Notes: a model not told the origin generated them from the sequence alone. Shown: positions 44,154 through 53,410, counted from the stretch's first letter. The stretch: DNA of 64,000 bases from Streptomyces sp. NBC_00448 (GCF_036014115.1 NZ_CP107913.1:8239501-8303500), one strand, 5' to 3'. Numbers and translations are program-made.

Positions 44154-45146
44154 TTGTCCAGTGCGAGCTTCCCGCCGGCGCGGGCGGTCGGGCGCGGGGC
44201 GGCCTGGTACCGCGGGGACTGCCATGTCCACTCCGTCCGGTCGGGCGGCGGGGAACTCACGCCCGAGGAGCTGGCCGTCCGGGCACGCGCCGCCGGGCTC
44301 GACTTCGTCGCGACGACGGAGCACAACTCGGCTGCCGCGCCCGGGGCGTGGGGGCATCTGGCCGCCGATGACTTCCTGGTCGTGCTCGGTGAGGAAGTGC
44401 TCACGAAGACCGGGCACTGGCTCGCGCTCGGCATCGAACCCGGCCAGGTCGTCGACTGGAACCACCAGGTCAGGGACGGAGTGGTCGACCGGTGCCTGGA
44501 CCAGGTCCATCGAGTCGGGGGCCTGTGTGTGGCCGCGCACCCGCACGCGCCCTATCCGTCGGGCGACTTCACGTTCCCCTTCCGGGGCTTCGACGTCGTG
44601 GAGGTGTGGAACGGGCTGTGGGCTTCGGACCAGCCCTGGAACGCCGACAACGAGGCCGCCCTGGCGGAGTGGGGACGCGGCCTGGCGGCGGACCTGCGGA
44701 CGGGCTCGTGGCGGCCGGCGATGGGCAACAGCGACACGCACCTGGAGGGGCAGATCGGCATCCCCCACACCGTGGTCTTCGCCGAGGAGCTGAGTACGGA
44801 GGCGGTCCTGGCCGCAATCCGCGCGGGTCGCAGCTGGATCGCCGAGTCGGCGGACGTGGACGTGTCCTTCACCGCCGGCGCCGATGGCCGCGTCGCCGGG
44901 GTGGGCGAACGGCTCGCCACTCAGGGCGGGCCGGTCGAAGTGCGGGCAGCCGTACGCGGTGTGCCGACGGCGACCGTCAGCTTCCACACCGACCGGGGAA
45001 AGGTGCACCGTGCGTCGCTCCCCGATGACGGGCCAGGCGCTGTGCGGTGGGACACGACGGCGGAGGACTCGGCGTTCGTCCGCATCGAGGTCCGCCACCC
45101 CGACGGAGCCGCCGCCGCACTCACCAACCCGATCATCCTGACCTGA
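44154..45146 (+). CDS. PHP-domain (CehA/McbA-type) metallohydrolase
   Basis: The 330-residue protein has PHP-domain metal motifs in order: GDCHVHS (about 22-28), TTEHNS, a lysine/Glu region LGEEVLT, AAHPHAP and GNSDTHL. The CehA/McbA type hydrolyses phosphoesters or carbamate-type esters; the substrate is unknown. TTG 44154 is chosen because GGAGGGAG sits about 6 nt upstream and the conserved part follows closely. It has no clear signal peptide. It stands alone by spacing. Confidence 0.85.
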   Translation: MSSASFPPARAVGRGAAWYRGDCHVHSVRSGGGELTPEELAVRARAAGLDFVATTEHNSAAAPGAWGHLAADDFLVVLGEEVLTKTGHWLALGIEPGQVVDWNHQVRDGVVDRCLDQVHRVGGLCVAAHPHAPYPSGDFTFPFRGFDVVEVWNGLWASDQPWNADNEAALAEWGRGLAADLRTGSWRPAMGNSDTHLEGQIGIPHTVVFAEELSTEAVLAAIRAGRSWIAESADVDVSFTAGADGRVAGVGERLATQGGPVEVRAAVRGVPTATVSFHTDRGKVHRASLPDDGPGAVRWDTTAEDSAFVRIEVRHPDGAAAALTNPIILT

Positions 45147-45225
45147 CCCCCGCTTCCCCAGCGCCGCCCCCGCCCCCGTACCGGACTCACACCTCCGCCA
45201 GACCCGGTGGACCGCGCTCCGTCCC

Positions 45226-45588
45226 TCAGGTCTCGCTGTTCCTGCCGGACTGCGCGGCCGCCGACGCGAGCAGCGTGTCCAGCAGCCCGGGGAAGACCGC
45301 GTCCAGATCGGCGCGGCGCAGTTCGTTGATCTTCGCGGTGCCCTGGTAGCGCTGGGTGATCACGCCCGCTTCGCGCAGCACGCGGAAGTGGTAGGTGGCG
45401 GTGGACTTGCTGCACACGAGCCCGATCTCCCCGCAAGCCGACGCGGCGTCGGCGGCCAGCGCCTGGATGATGCGGAGCCGCATCGGGTCGGCGCAGGCGT
45501 GCAGCACCGCCTCCAGCCGGATGTCGGCGGGCTCGGGATGGTCCAGTTGCCGGCTCGGAGTTGCCGCGCCGGCGCTGTGAGGAGGCAT
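45226..45588 (-). CDS. ArsR-family winged-helix regulator
   Basis: The 120-residue protein is an ArsR-type winged helix-turn-helix (DPMRLRIIQAL, CSKSTATYHFRVLREAGVI, about 34-80). Cysteines occur at 32, 52 and 59; the pair at 52 and 59 lies close to the recognition helix and could sense thiol-reactive compounds, though no classic ELCVCD metal motif is present. It is divergent from an old-yellow enzyme gene, and a near-perfect palindrome lies between them, so it probably represses that gene and itself. Confidence 0.9.
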   Translation of the reverse strand: MPPHSAGAATPSRQLDHPEPADIRLEAVLHACADPMRLRIIQALAADAASACGEIGLVCSKSTATYHFRVLREAGVITQRYQGTAKINELRRADLDAVFPGLLDTLLASAAAQSGRNSET

Positions 45589-45617
45589 ACGGCAAGTCTA
45601 CTGCGACGGATCTCGTA

Positions 45618-45676
45618 GTTCGACAAATGTCGAACCTTGATGTTCGATGGATATCGTAATACGGTAATCGTCGAAC
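45618..45676. promoter_or_regulatory. ArsR operator and old-yellow-enzyme promoter
   Basis: GTTCGACA-AA-TGTCGAAC (45618-45635) has perfect 8-bp arms. A second, spread pair GTTCGA (45642-45647) and TCGAAC (45671-45676) flanks the promoter. The promoter itself is TTGATG (45637-45642), 17 bp, TACGGT (45660-45665), reading into the flavin oxidoreductase gene. Half-sites therefore cover both sides of the promoter. Confidence 0.75.
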
Positions 45677-45717
45677 TAAGGCGTGCCGCCCCGGCCGTGC
45701 CCTGAGGAGACATCTCC

Positions 45718-46779
45718 ATGAGCCAGTTGTTCGAGCCCTTCCGCTTGCGAGCGTTGACCATCCCCAACCGCGTGTGGATGCCGCCGATGGGCCAGTACAG
45801 CGCGGGGTCGGAGGGGCCGGCCGTCGGAGTCCCCACCGACTGGCACCTCGCGCACCAGGGCGCCCGCGCGGCCGGTGGCGCCGGCCTGATCCTGACCGAG
45901 GGCACGGGGGTGAGCCCCACCGGCCGGACCACCCCGTACGACCTGGGCATCTGGACCGACGCGCAGCTTCCCGGGTTCCAGCGGATCACCGCTCTGGTCA
46001 CCTCGCTGGGCGCCGTGCCCGGCATCCAGCTGTCGCACTCCGGCAGCAAGGGGTCGACCGACCGTCAGTGGCTGGGCGGCAAGCGGCTCGGTCCGGAGCA
46101 GGGCGGCTGGCGGCCGGCCGGCCCCGGCGAACTGACCCTCGCCGACATCGACCGGATCGTCGAGGAGTTCGCGGCGGCGGCGCGTCGGGCGGCCGCGGCC
46201 GGGTACCAGGTGGTCGAACTGCTCGCCGGACACGGGTATCTGATCCACCAGTTCCTGTCGCCGGTCACCAACCACCGCACGGATGCCTACGGCGGCTCCT
46301 TCGAGAGCCGGACCCGGTTCGCCCTCCGTGTCGTGGACGCCGTGCGTGCCGTCTGGCCCGACGACCTGCCGCTCTTCGCCCGCGTCTCCGCGACGGACTG
46401 GCTCACCGAGAACCCTTCGGACGACCGCGAGGGCTGGACCGTGGACGACACCGTCCGCCTCGCGACACTGCTGGCCGACCACGGCGTTGACCTGCTGAAC
46501 GTGTCGAGCGGCGGCATCGTCCCCGACGCGAGGATCACGGTCGGGCCGGGCTACCAGGTGCCCTTCGCCGCGCGGGTGAAGGCGGAGACCGGAGTGCCGG
46601 TCGCCGCCGTCGGCATGATCACCGAGCCCGACCAGGCCGCCAAGATCCTCGCCAACTCCGAGGCCGACGCGATCCTGATCGGCCGCGAACTCCTGCGCCA
46701 CCCGACCTGGCCCCTCGACGCCGCCAAGGCGCTGGGAGCCGAGGTACGCATCCCGCCGCAGTATCGCCGCGCCTACTGA
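45718..46779 (+). CDS. NADH:flavin oxidoreductase, old-yellow-enzyme family
   Basis: The 353-residue FMN-dependent TIM-barrel protein is of the YqjM/NemA class. It shows RNRVWMPPMGQYSA-like start, PGIQLSHSGSKGS with the substrate-binding His, GHGYLIHQFLSPVTNHRTDAYGG and IGRELLRHPTWPL. These enzymes reduce electrophilic alkenes, quinones or nitro compounds with NAD(P)H. AGGAG lies about 8 nt upstream of ATG 45718. Control by the divergent ArsR protein is inferred from the operator. Confidence 0.93.
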   Translation: MSQLFEPFRLRALTIPNRVWMPPMGQYSAGSEGPAVGVPTDWHLAHQGARAAGGAGLILTEGTGVSPTGRTTPYDLGIWTDAQLPGFQRITALVTSLGAVPGIQLSHSGSKGSTDRQWLGGKRLGPEQGGWRPAGPGELTLADIDRIVEEFAAAARRAAAAGYQVVELLAGHGYLIHQFLSPVTNHRTDAYGGSFESRTRFALRVVDAVRAVWPDDLPLFARVSATDWLTENPSDDREGWTVDDTVRLATLLADHGVDLLNVSSGGIVPDARITVGPGYQVPFAARVKAETGVPVAAVGMITEPDQAAKILANSEADAILIGRELLRHPTWPLDAAKALGAEVRIPPQYRRAY

Positions 46780-46858
46780 CACCCTGAGAAGGGCCGGTCG
46801 CGCGTGCCAGGGTGGGTGCCGGTCAGCAGGACGTCATCGACCCGAAGGGCGGACTCTC

Positions 46859-47533
46859 GTGCGCACAGTCCACGTCGTCACGCATCCCGAGGCGACGCAC
46901 CACGTCGAGGGAGTCGTCGGCGGGTGGCACGACTCGCGCCTGACGCCCGCCGGAGTCCGCGCGGCGGTCTCCATCGCCCGAACACTCCGGGCCCGGGTGC
47001 CGGACGGCGCCGAGGTGGAGCTGTTCTCCTCGGATCTGCGGCGCACCCGGCGGACCGCCGAGGAGGTGGCCGACGTGTTCGGCGTGCGGCCGGTCCTCGA
47101 CCGCAGGCTGCGGGAGAAGTCCTACGGTCAGGCGGGGGGAAGGCCGCAGGAGTGGCTGGACCGGCGCTTCGTCCCGCCGCCGGCGGTCGGGGAACGGATG
47201 GACCACGACGAGGGCGTGGAAGGCGCCGAGACGAGGGCGGAGTTGGCGCGGCGCGTCTACGCGGCCATGGACGACATCCTGCGACGTCCGTGCGCACACC
47301 AGATCGTCGTGACGCACGGCGGCTCGCTGACCTTCGTCGTGGCGTCCTGGATCAGGATGCCGATCGAGTCGGCCGGTTACGTCGGCTTCCGGGCCCCCTC
47401 CGGCAGCATCACCACGCTGCGCGAGGACGACTTCTACCACAACCGCCAGGTCGTCAGCCTCGGCGAGACCTGCCCTCTCGACGAGGGCCGCCCTCTCGGA
47501 GAGTCCTCCCCTCTCGACTCCGCGCGACGCTGA
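46859..47533 (+). CDS. Histidine-phosphatase-family protein with altered RHG motif
   Basis: The 224-residue protein fits the phosphoglycerate-mutase-like histidine phosphatases: SSDLRRTRRTAE, LREKSYGQAGG, a mid-domain E and VVTHGGS. The first catalytic motif, normally RHGE, reads THPE (T8-H9-P10-E11), so the phosphate-binding Arg is missing while the catalytic His is kept. The C-terminus ends in three six-residue repeats (CPLDEG, RPLGES, SPLDSA) from an 18-bp repeat. GTG 46859 is the start. Substrate and activity are uncertain. Confidence 0.82.
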   Translation: MRTVHVVTHPEATHHVEGVVGGWHDSRLTPAGVRAAVSIARTLRARVPDGAEVELFSSDLRRTRRTAEEVADVFGVRPVLDRRLREKSYGQAGGRPQEWLDRRFVPPPAVGERMDHDEGVEGAETRAELARRVYAAMDDILRRPCAHQIVVTHGGSLTFVVASWIRMPIESAGYVGFRAPSGSITTLREDDFYHNRQVVSLGETCPLDEGRPLGESSPLDSARR

Positions 47534-47570
47534 ATCGCCGGCGAGCCGTCGTCGTCTCCTGCCGTGCCGG

Positions 47571-48257
47571 TCAGCGTGGTCGGGCTTCCCAGGCCGGGCG
47601 CTGGAGTTGGGCGTTGTCCACGATGAAGTCGGCGTGGTCGGCCGGGTGGGCCGTGGCGGCGTAGAGCCGCTGGGCGGGGATGTAGCGCTCGCGCCAGGAC
47701 CGTTCGACGTCGGCGGCATCGGCGGAGGGCCCGGCCTGGGCCGTGTCCCGGTCCCGGGCGCGGCCCACCGTCTGCTCGAAGGGGACGGATACGAGGATGC
47801 GCAGCTCCCACCGGTCGACGAGTTCCGGGCGCAGGAGGAAGACGCCGTCGAAGAGGAGTACGGCGTCCGCGGGGGCGGTCGTGGGCGGCAGCGACAGCGC
47901 GCGGTCGGTGTCCTTGTCGTAGACGGAGTGCTGGAACCTCCGGTGCCCGCCCGGGCCCAGCGGGTCGAGCAGGACCCGGCGCAGCGCTACGTGGTCGTGG
48001 GCGTCGAAGTAGCAGGCTTCGGCCGAGTACCGGCCGCGTCGGTAGCGCTGTGCGCGGGGGAAGAGGAAGTCGTCGACGGTCGCGCGGATGACCTCGCGGC
48101 CCTGCGCCCGCAGGACGACGGCGAGTTCGTCGGCCAGCGTGGTCTTGCCGGCGGCGGGCGGCCCGTCGACGGCGACCCGCACCGGGTGCGCGGTCGTGAC
48201 GGCCCCGATCGCCCCGGCCAGTTGGCCCATGAGTTCGCCGCGGGTACCTCGATCCAT
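47571..48257 (-). CDS. Uridine-kinase-like P-loop protein
   Basis: The 228-residue protein has Walker A GPPAAGKT (32-39), DDFLFPRAQRY and a YFDAHDH segment typical of uridine-kinase-like proteins of actinobacteria, plus LLFDGVFLLRPEL and a lid Arg region. It would phosphorylate a nucleoside or a related small molecule with ATP; uridine itself is not proven. ATG 48257 has GAGGGG upstream. The long open frame further upstream on this strand is not coding. It is convergent with the phosphatase gene. Confidence 0.87.
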   Translation of the reverse strand: MDRGTRGELMGQLAGAIGAVTTAHPVRVAVDGPPAAGKTTLADELAVVLRAQGREVIRATVDDFLFPRAQRYRRGRYSAEACYFDAHDHVALRRVLLDPLGPGGHRRFQHSVYDKDTDRALSLPPTTAPADAVLLFDGVFLLRPELVDRWELRILVSVPFEQTVGRARDRDTAQAGPSADAADVERSWRERYIPAQRLYAATAHPADHADFIVDNAQLQRPAWEARPR

Positions 48258-48382
48258 TGCTGCCCCTCTCTCACGGCGCCGGTGCGCAGGGCACGTTGGG
48301 CCGCGATCGCCGGTTCCGGACCCGCCCCGCGCCCACCCGGGTGGACGCGCGCCCCCGCACCCGCTCGGTGGACGTGGCCCCA

Positions 48383-48436
48383 CCGTAGTCCCCGTAACCC
48401 GCGTGGCCCCCGTGGTCCGCGTAGCCCGCGTGGCCC
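48383..48436. repeat. Six tandem 9-bp repeats
   Basis: Six direct 9-bp units of the type GCGTGGCCC or CCGTAGTCC run from 48383 to 48436 in the 310-bp divergent gap between the uridine-kinase-like and PL8 genes. No gene is seen in the gap. Confidence 0.8.
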
Positions 48437-48528
48437 CGTCGCAGGCGGCCCCCGCCTGGCGGAAGATGCCGCGCTCCCGTGATCGTGTGAAACCTAGTGA
48501 CACGCGGAAAGGGTGTTGCTTGAATGCG

Positions 48529-48540
48529 GCAAGCGCTTTC
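48529..48540 (+). promoter_or_regulatory. LacI-type operator upstream of the second PL8 gene
   Basis: GCAAGCGCTTTC is a LacI-family-like palindrome centred on AAGCGCTT, 28 bp upstream of the start codon. It differs from the GTAANCGNTTAC consensus at two positions, so it may bind a different family member. A possible -35 (TTGCTT, 48516) precedes it. Confidence 0.5.
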
Positions 48541-48567
48541 TGTCGTCCGCCCTTGGAGGGTCCCGCC

Positions 48568-51225
48568 GTGCAGATCTCCCGCCGTGCCCTGATCGCCGCG
48601 GTGCCCGCGACCGCCCTGCTGGCCGCGGCGCAGCCGTCCCGCGCGTGGGCCGACGCCACCGGCACCGCCCCCCGCACCGCCGCCGCCAAGGCCGCCGCGG
48701 GCACCTCCGCCGCCCGCGCGCAGATCCTGGCCAACACCGTGGACGTGTTCGCGGGCACCGCCCAGTCCAACGCCCGGCCGGACGTCGCCGCCAAGCTCGC
48801 CGCGATCGCGGCGACCGCCCGCACCCGGCTGACCGCGATGGACGCGGCGGCGGGCGACGACCAGCTGTTCGGCGGGCTCGCCCTCGGCACCAGCGACACC
48901 AACCTCACCTCCTCCTTCCAGTACCTGTACGAGATCGCGCTGGCCACCCGCGTGCCGGGCGGCGCCGCCGACCTCGCGGGCGACGCGGCCGTACAGCAGC
49001 GCGTGGTCGACGGGTTGCAGTGGCTCTACGACCACTACTACGGCGACCAGGCGACCGGTTACTACGGCAACTGGTTCAACTGGGAGATCGGCATCTCGCA
49101 GTACGCCACCAAGACCCTGATCCTGCTCAAGGACACCGTCGCCGCCTCCCGGCCGGACCTCCCCGCGACCTACGTCGCCGCGATGGACGCCTACCTGCGC
49201 AACGGCAAGGACGGCGACGTCGACCTCGACTCCCGCTTCCACACCGGCGCCAACCTCGCCGACATCACCACCGACCGGATCATGCAGGGCGCGCTGCTCG
49301 ACGACGACGCCCGGATCACCAAGGCCGTCGCGGACCAGGAGACGGTGCTCGCCACGATCGACCCGTACGCCCTCCAGCACGGCGTCACCGACGGGTTCTA
49401 CGCCGACGGGTCCTACCTCCAGCACGCGTCCGTCGCCTACACCGGCTCGTACGGCACCGGGCTGCTCACCCGGATCGTGCAGACCGTCAAACTCCTCGAC
49501 GGCACCGGCTACTTGGCGGGCGCCGACCTGGTGGGGGCGGGGCGCGGCTGGGTCGCGAACAGCTTCGCGCCGCTGATCTTCGAGGGCTGGATGATGGAGG
49601 CGGTCAAGGGCCGCGCGGTGTCGCGCACCGGCACCGGTTACGCCGACGTCGGCACCGTCGTGGAGTCCGTGGTGGACCTGTCGGCGTACGCCACCGGCGC
49701 GGACGCGACCGCACTCGCCGGGTACGCCAAGTTCGTCCGGCAGGAGTCGCGCACACCGGTCAACCCGGCGTCGTTCGTCTCCCCGGTCAGCGTGGCCCGC
49801 TACGCCGACATCCTCGCGGACACCTCCGTACCCGCCGCCGACCTCAACTCACCCGCGCAGCACTCGGCGTTCAACGCGATGGACCGCGTCGTGCACCGCC
49901 GCCCCGGCTGGGCGTTCACCCTCGCCCGCAGCTCCACCCGGATCAGCGGCTACGAGTACATGAGCGGCGAGAACCTGATGCCCTGGTTCCAGGGCGCGGG
50001 CGCGCACTACCTCTACCTGTCCGGCCAGGACCAGACGCAGGCGTTCGGCGTCGACTACTTCACCGCCGTCTCGCCCTACGCGCTCGGCGGGGTGACCGCG
50101 CCCGTCGAAACCCGCGAGACCGTACCGGAGTTGTACGGCACCGCGTGGTACGACAACCCGGCGGCCGGGTTCACCTCCTCGTCGGAGTCGCAGAACACCT
50201 ACGTCTACTTCCCGCTGTCCACCAACTCCCATTCCGGGGGCGCGCGTTCGGGTACGTACGGCACCTGCGGCCTGGTGCTGTCCGACGACGCGGCGTACGC
50301 CGCGGCCCAAGCCGGCCTGCTCCCCGCCGACTTCTTCGCCTACCGCGACGCGCGGGCCACCAAGTCCTGGTACCTCTTCGACGACGAGGTGGTGGTGCTC
50401 GCGGCGGGGGTCGGCGACGGTACGGGCGCCGGCGCGGGCCGCGCGGTGACGACGACCTTCGACACCCGCATCGCCGCACCCGCGGACCCGGTGAGCGTCA
50501 CCGGCCGACTGCGCGACGGCACGCCGTTCACCGGCCCCGGCACGGCCCCGCTGGCGTGGCTGCGCTACGCCGACGGCGGGCAGGGCACCGCGATCGGCTA
50601 CGTCCTGCTCGACGGCCCCGGCCAGGACCCGCACGCGCGGGTGCGGGTGGGCCTGGAGACCGTGACCCGCAGCCGGCGGGCGATCCGCACGTCCAACCCC
50701 GACACCGCCGTCACCAAGCAGGTCTTCTCGGTCGGCCGCGACCAACCGGCCGGCACGGCGCCGACCTCGTTCGCGTACGCGCTGGTGCCGGGCGCGACGG
50801 AGAGCGCGCTGCGGGCGTACGGATCTGGCGGTGCCCACGGCGGTCACGGTGCGCACGGTGCGCATGGGCGGCCCGGTCCGCTGTCGGTGCTCGCCAACTC
50901 CACCGCCTTCCAGGCCGTACGCCACGCGGGTCTGGGCATCACCGCCGCCAACGCCTTCGCGGCCGGGCCGCACCGCGCGGGGGAGTTGGAGGTCGACGGC
51001 CCCGCTTCCGTACTCGTCCGCGAGCGGCGCGACGGCACCACCACGGTCTCCGTCGCCGACCCCACGACCACGCGCGACACCGTCACGGTGCTGCTGCGCG
51101 GGCGCCGGCTGCGGGCGCTCTCCGCCGCCGACGGCATCCGCGTCACCCGCTCCCACGGCGCCACCCGCGTCGAGGCCACCACCCGCCACACCTACGGCGC
51201 CACCCTGGAGGTCACCCTCCGCTGA
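48568..51225 (+). CDS. Second secreted polysaccharide lyase family 8
   Basis: The 885-residue protein has a signal with twin arginines (SRRALIAAVPATALL, cleavage near residue 28). The PL8 toroid carries catalytic N229 (TGANLAD), H286 (YLQHASVAY) and Y295 (TGSYG), plus the Arg-containing GRAVSRTG. Then come the beta domains. It parallels the lyase at 8284-10698 but differs widely, so it is a paralogue rather than a recent copy. A 9-bp tandem repeat (50830-50865) inserts a Gly/Ala/His loop (GAHGGHGAHGAH). GTG 48568 has TTGGAGGG upstream. Polymer specificity is unknown. Confidence 0.92.
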   Translation: MQISRRALIAAVPATALLAAAQPSRAWADATGTAPRTAAAKAAAGTSAARAQILANTVDVFAGTAQSNARPDVAAKLAAIAATARTRLTAMDAAAGDDQLFGGLALGTSDTNLTSSFQYLYEIALATRVPGGAADLAGDAAVQQRVVDGLQWLYDHYYGDQATGYYGNWFNWEIGISQYATKTLILLKDTVAASRPDLPATYVAAMDAYLRNGKDGDVDLDSRFHTGANLADITTDRIMQGALLDDDARITKAVADQETVLATIDPYALQHGVTDGFYADGSYLQHASVAYTGSYGTGLLTRIVQTVKLLDGTGYLAGADLVGAGRGWVANSFAPLIFEGWMMEAVKGRAVSRTGTGYADVGTVVESVVDLSAYATGADATALAGYAKFVRQESRTPVNPASFVSPVSVARYADILADTSVPAADLNSPAQHSAFNAMDRVVHRRPGWAFTLARSSTRISGYEYMSGENLMPWFQGAGAHYLYLSGQDQTQAFGVDYFTAVSPYALGGVTAPVETRETVPELYGTAWYDNPAAGFTSSSESQNTYVYFPLSTNSHSGGARSGTYGTCGLVLSDDAAYAAAQAGLLPADFFAYRDARATKSWYLFDDEVVVLAAGVGDGTGAGAGRAVTTTFDTRIAAPADPVSVTGRLRDGTPFTGPGTAPLAWLRYADGGQGTAIGYVLLDGPGQDPHARVRVGLETVTRSRRAIRTSNPDTAVTKQVFSVGRDQPAGTAPTSFAYALVPGATESALRAYGSGGAHGGHGAHGAHGRPGPLSVLANSTAFQAVRHAGLGITAANAFAAGPHRAGELEVDGPASVLVRERRDGTTTVSVADPTTTRDTVTVLLRGRRLRALSAADGIRVTRSHGATRVEATTRHTYGATLEVTLR

Positions 51226-51300
51226 CCCGCCCCACCGGCTGCCCGCCGGCGGCCCACCGAGCAGCGCCGGACCATCTCGCCTGGCCGCTGAACGGGCGGC

Positions 51301-51648
51301 TCACGGTCGGAGGCATTCCCCCTGCGGGTCGAAGCAGACGAGACCGTGCTCGCTGGCCAGTTCAGCGGCGTACCCGGAGACTTCCTCGGCCTTGCCGTAT
51401 GACATGAGCAGGTACACGATCGGGCCCGATGCCTCCTCGATGACAGGCGGTGAGGCCCACACGACGCTGTGGTCGTCGTCCGGGTACCGCGCGACGAGGG
51501 CTTCCACGTACGCCACGATGCGCGGCATCGGAGGCGCGACGACATCGTCCGACTCCAGGAAGCGCTCGTAGAGGTCGTCGTAGGTCGAGCTCGCAGCGCG
51601 GTTGTCGAACGGACGGTCGCCGTCCCATACGGCAAGGTCATAGCTCAC
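51301..51648 (-). CDS. Conserved hypothetical protein
   Basis: The 115-residue acidic protein starts SYDLAVWDGDRP and ends ELASEHGLVCFDPQGECLRP. I know similar small actinobacterial proteins but no assigned function; some sit near toxin-immunity genes, which is weak evidence. There is no signal peptide or membrane segment. GTG 51648 is the start. It opens a run of four unrecognised genes up to the transposase remnant. Confidence 0.72.
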   Translation of the reverse strand: MSYDLAVWDGDRPFDNRAASSTYDDLYERFLESDDVVAPPMPRIVAYVEALVARYPDDDHSVVWASPPVIEEASGPIVYLLMSYGKAEEVSGYAAELASEHGLVCFDPQGECLRP

Positions 51649-51760
51649 AGGCGCATCGTCGCAGGCAGGAGTTGTGTCAACGCCGGCAGCTCCTGCGATT
51701 GAACACGCGGCCTGGCCAGACCCTGACGAGTGTGGAGGAGATTCCCCTTCCCCCCACGAG

Positions 51761-52576
51761 TCAGGTGGCGGTGGGGAGGTAGCGTGCTGATACGAGCTTG
51801 GCCATCGTCCGAAGTCTCGCGAAGTAGAAGACGCAGTACTCCGAGTTGATCAGGGTCACGACCTTGTCAAGGTCGGCGATACACGCCCAAAGGACGGCAA
51901 TGCCGCTGTCGTCGAGCCCACCGTTCAGCTCTCTCTGGACGAGGCCGGCGACGTCGGCGTCCAGCAGGGTCAACTCCACGCCTTCCACATCGATGCCACG
52001 GAAGCTGTCGGGGTAGAGGGCACGCCGGTGTTCCTCCCACAGCCGGGCGAGCCGGTCCTCGGGCTGAGCTTCGCTCATGTCAACAGCTGGGGCTTCTGCC
52101 ACAGATGCCGGGCGAAGAAGGAGGGAAACAGCATCGAAGACGGCACGCACCATGGCGATGGCACTGAGCGGGCCGAGGGCGGCACTTGTCACGGTGCCCT
52201 GCGTGAGTTTGTCGCGTAGTAGTCGGCTGCGGTCGAGTTCGGCAGCGAGTTCGGCCGGAACGAGCCCTGCGTCGGCGGCCCGCTCGATGAGGTCCTGGAG
52301 CGGTTCGTCGATGGCCAGACGCTCGACAAGGACGTGCTCCAGGGCGAACAGGGAATGCGTGACGGCGACGGTGGCGAACTCGTACCGGTAGTAGGAGTGC
52401 CGGATGAGCTCGCGGGACGTTTCCATCGCGCTCATGACGTACATCGACGCGTCGGAGGGCAGAACCAGGTCGGCCACCAAGGCGTCCATGCCCGCGTAGT
52501 CGAGAACGACGTCGCGGGCACGCGGGTCTGATACGGGCGGAGCGAGCGTTCCGGGCAACGGGGGCAAGGCGTTCAC
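51761..52576 (-). CDS. Hypothetical protein with HEPN-like helical centre
   Basis: GTG 52576 has GAGG about 8 nt upstream; the frame stays open to 52726, so up to 50 more residues are possible. The 271-residue product is mostly helical. Its middle, with SLFALEHVLVERL, LIERAADAGLVP and LLRDKLTQG, resembles HEPN-type domains, but the RNase motif (R-x4-6-H) is absent. A second helical part near the C-terminus contains LIQREL-like and YFARLRTMAKLV segments. I do not recognise the family. Confidence 0.65.
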   Translation of the reverse strand: MNALPPLPGTLAPPVSDPRARDVVLDYAGMDALVADLVLPSDASMYVMSAMETSRELIRHSYYRYEFATVAVTHSLFALEHVLVERLAIDEPLQDLIERAADAGLVPAELAAELDRSRLLRDKLTQGTVTSAALGPLSAIAMVRAVFDAVSLLLRPASVAEAPAVDMSEAQPEDRLARLWEEHRRALYPDSFRGIDVEGVELTLLDADVAGLVQRELNGGLDDSGIAVLWACIADLDKVVTLINSEYCVFYFARLRTMAKLVSARYLPTAT

Positions 52577-52777
52577 CAGTTCAGCCTCGTCGTCTGACGG
52601 CAGTCGGTGCAAACAGATTTGCTCAGGGCGGTTGACGGCCCGGTGCACGTCGCACACTGGCCCGACCAACCTCGAAGAACGAGCTGAGCGTTCGCGCACG
52701 TTCGCGCGCCCGAATCCGGCGTTCATGGCGATCCGGACGTGGCTACGAACACGGTCGCGACCTCGGCTTGTTGGCGG

Positions 52778-53197
52778 TCAGATGCTGATGGGTCCGTGGC
52801 GTCCGTCGCGGAACTCGAAGACGCTCAGCTCGGTGGCACCTACGTGACGCAGATGGCCTCCGTATCCGGGGAGCGCGACATGTGGAGCGAGCATCCTGAG
52901 CAGGGGGTCGAGCAGCGGGAGATTGTCGTTGACCCAGTAGTTGCGTGCGTAAAGTTCCCACACATCGTTGCCGTCGAGGTCGCTCATCGATTTCGAGCGT
53001 CGCAGGGTGCCGGAGTCTCCCCCGGGGAGGCGGCTGCCGGGATACTGCCGGAACAGCGGCCAGGGGTGCTCTTCCTCGCTGAGGTCGTCGGGGCATTCCG
53101 GGTCGATACCCAGATGCCAGCGCCAAGCCGAAAGGACAGCCTTGGGAGTGTCGTGCCGAAGGAAGCAGGAGAAGACGATCTCGTAGTGCTCGCTCAT
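52778..53197 (-). CDS. Conserved hypothetical protein
   Basis: The 139-residue protein begins SEHYEIVFSCFLRHDTP and has conserved-looking aromatic patches (AWRWHLG, HPWPLFRQYPGSRLPGG, YARNYWVND). Homologues of this type occur in streptomycetes without a known role. ATG 53197 is supported by the start of the conserved part; ATG 53206 is an alternative. It is cytoplasmic by sequence. Confidence 0.7.
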   Translation of the reverse strand: MSEHYEIVFSCFLRHDTPKAVLSAWRWHLGIDPECPDDLSEEEHPWPLFRQYPGSRLPGGDSGTLRRSKSMSDLDGNDVWELYARNYWVNDNLPLLDPLLRMLAPHVALPGYGGHLRHVGATELSVFEFRDGRHGPISI

Positions 53198-53410
53198 GGC
53201 AGGCATTGTGCAGGTTGCTACTGACACTGCGGTGAGCGCGCGCACGCCGCCAGGCCGGGGGCGCCCCCGGATCGGGACGCGGACCGGCGACCGCGACCAC
53301 CGTCGGATGCCGAAGGCCGGGCGCGACGGCTGTGGTTGCGCGGGTGCTGAGGTGGGGCCGCGGAACTCGGTCGAGCCGGACCAGCATGGTCCCGGCTCCA
53401 GGGATGGGGA

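Noticed and set aside
51761..52576. HEPN ribonuclease toxin
   Set aside because: The helical layout is suggestive, but the R-x4-6-H catalytic motif is missing and no partner antitoxin or nucleotidyltransferase is adjacent.
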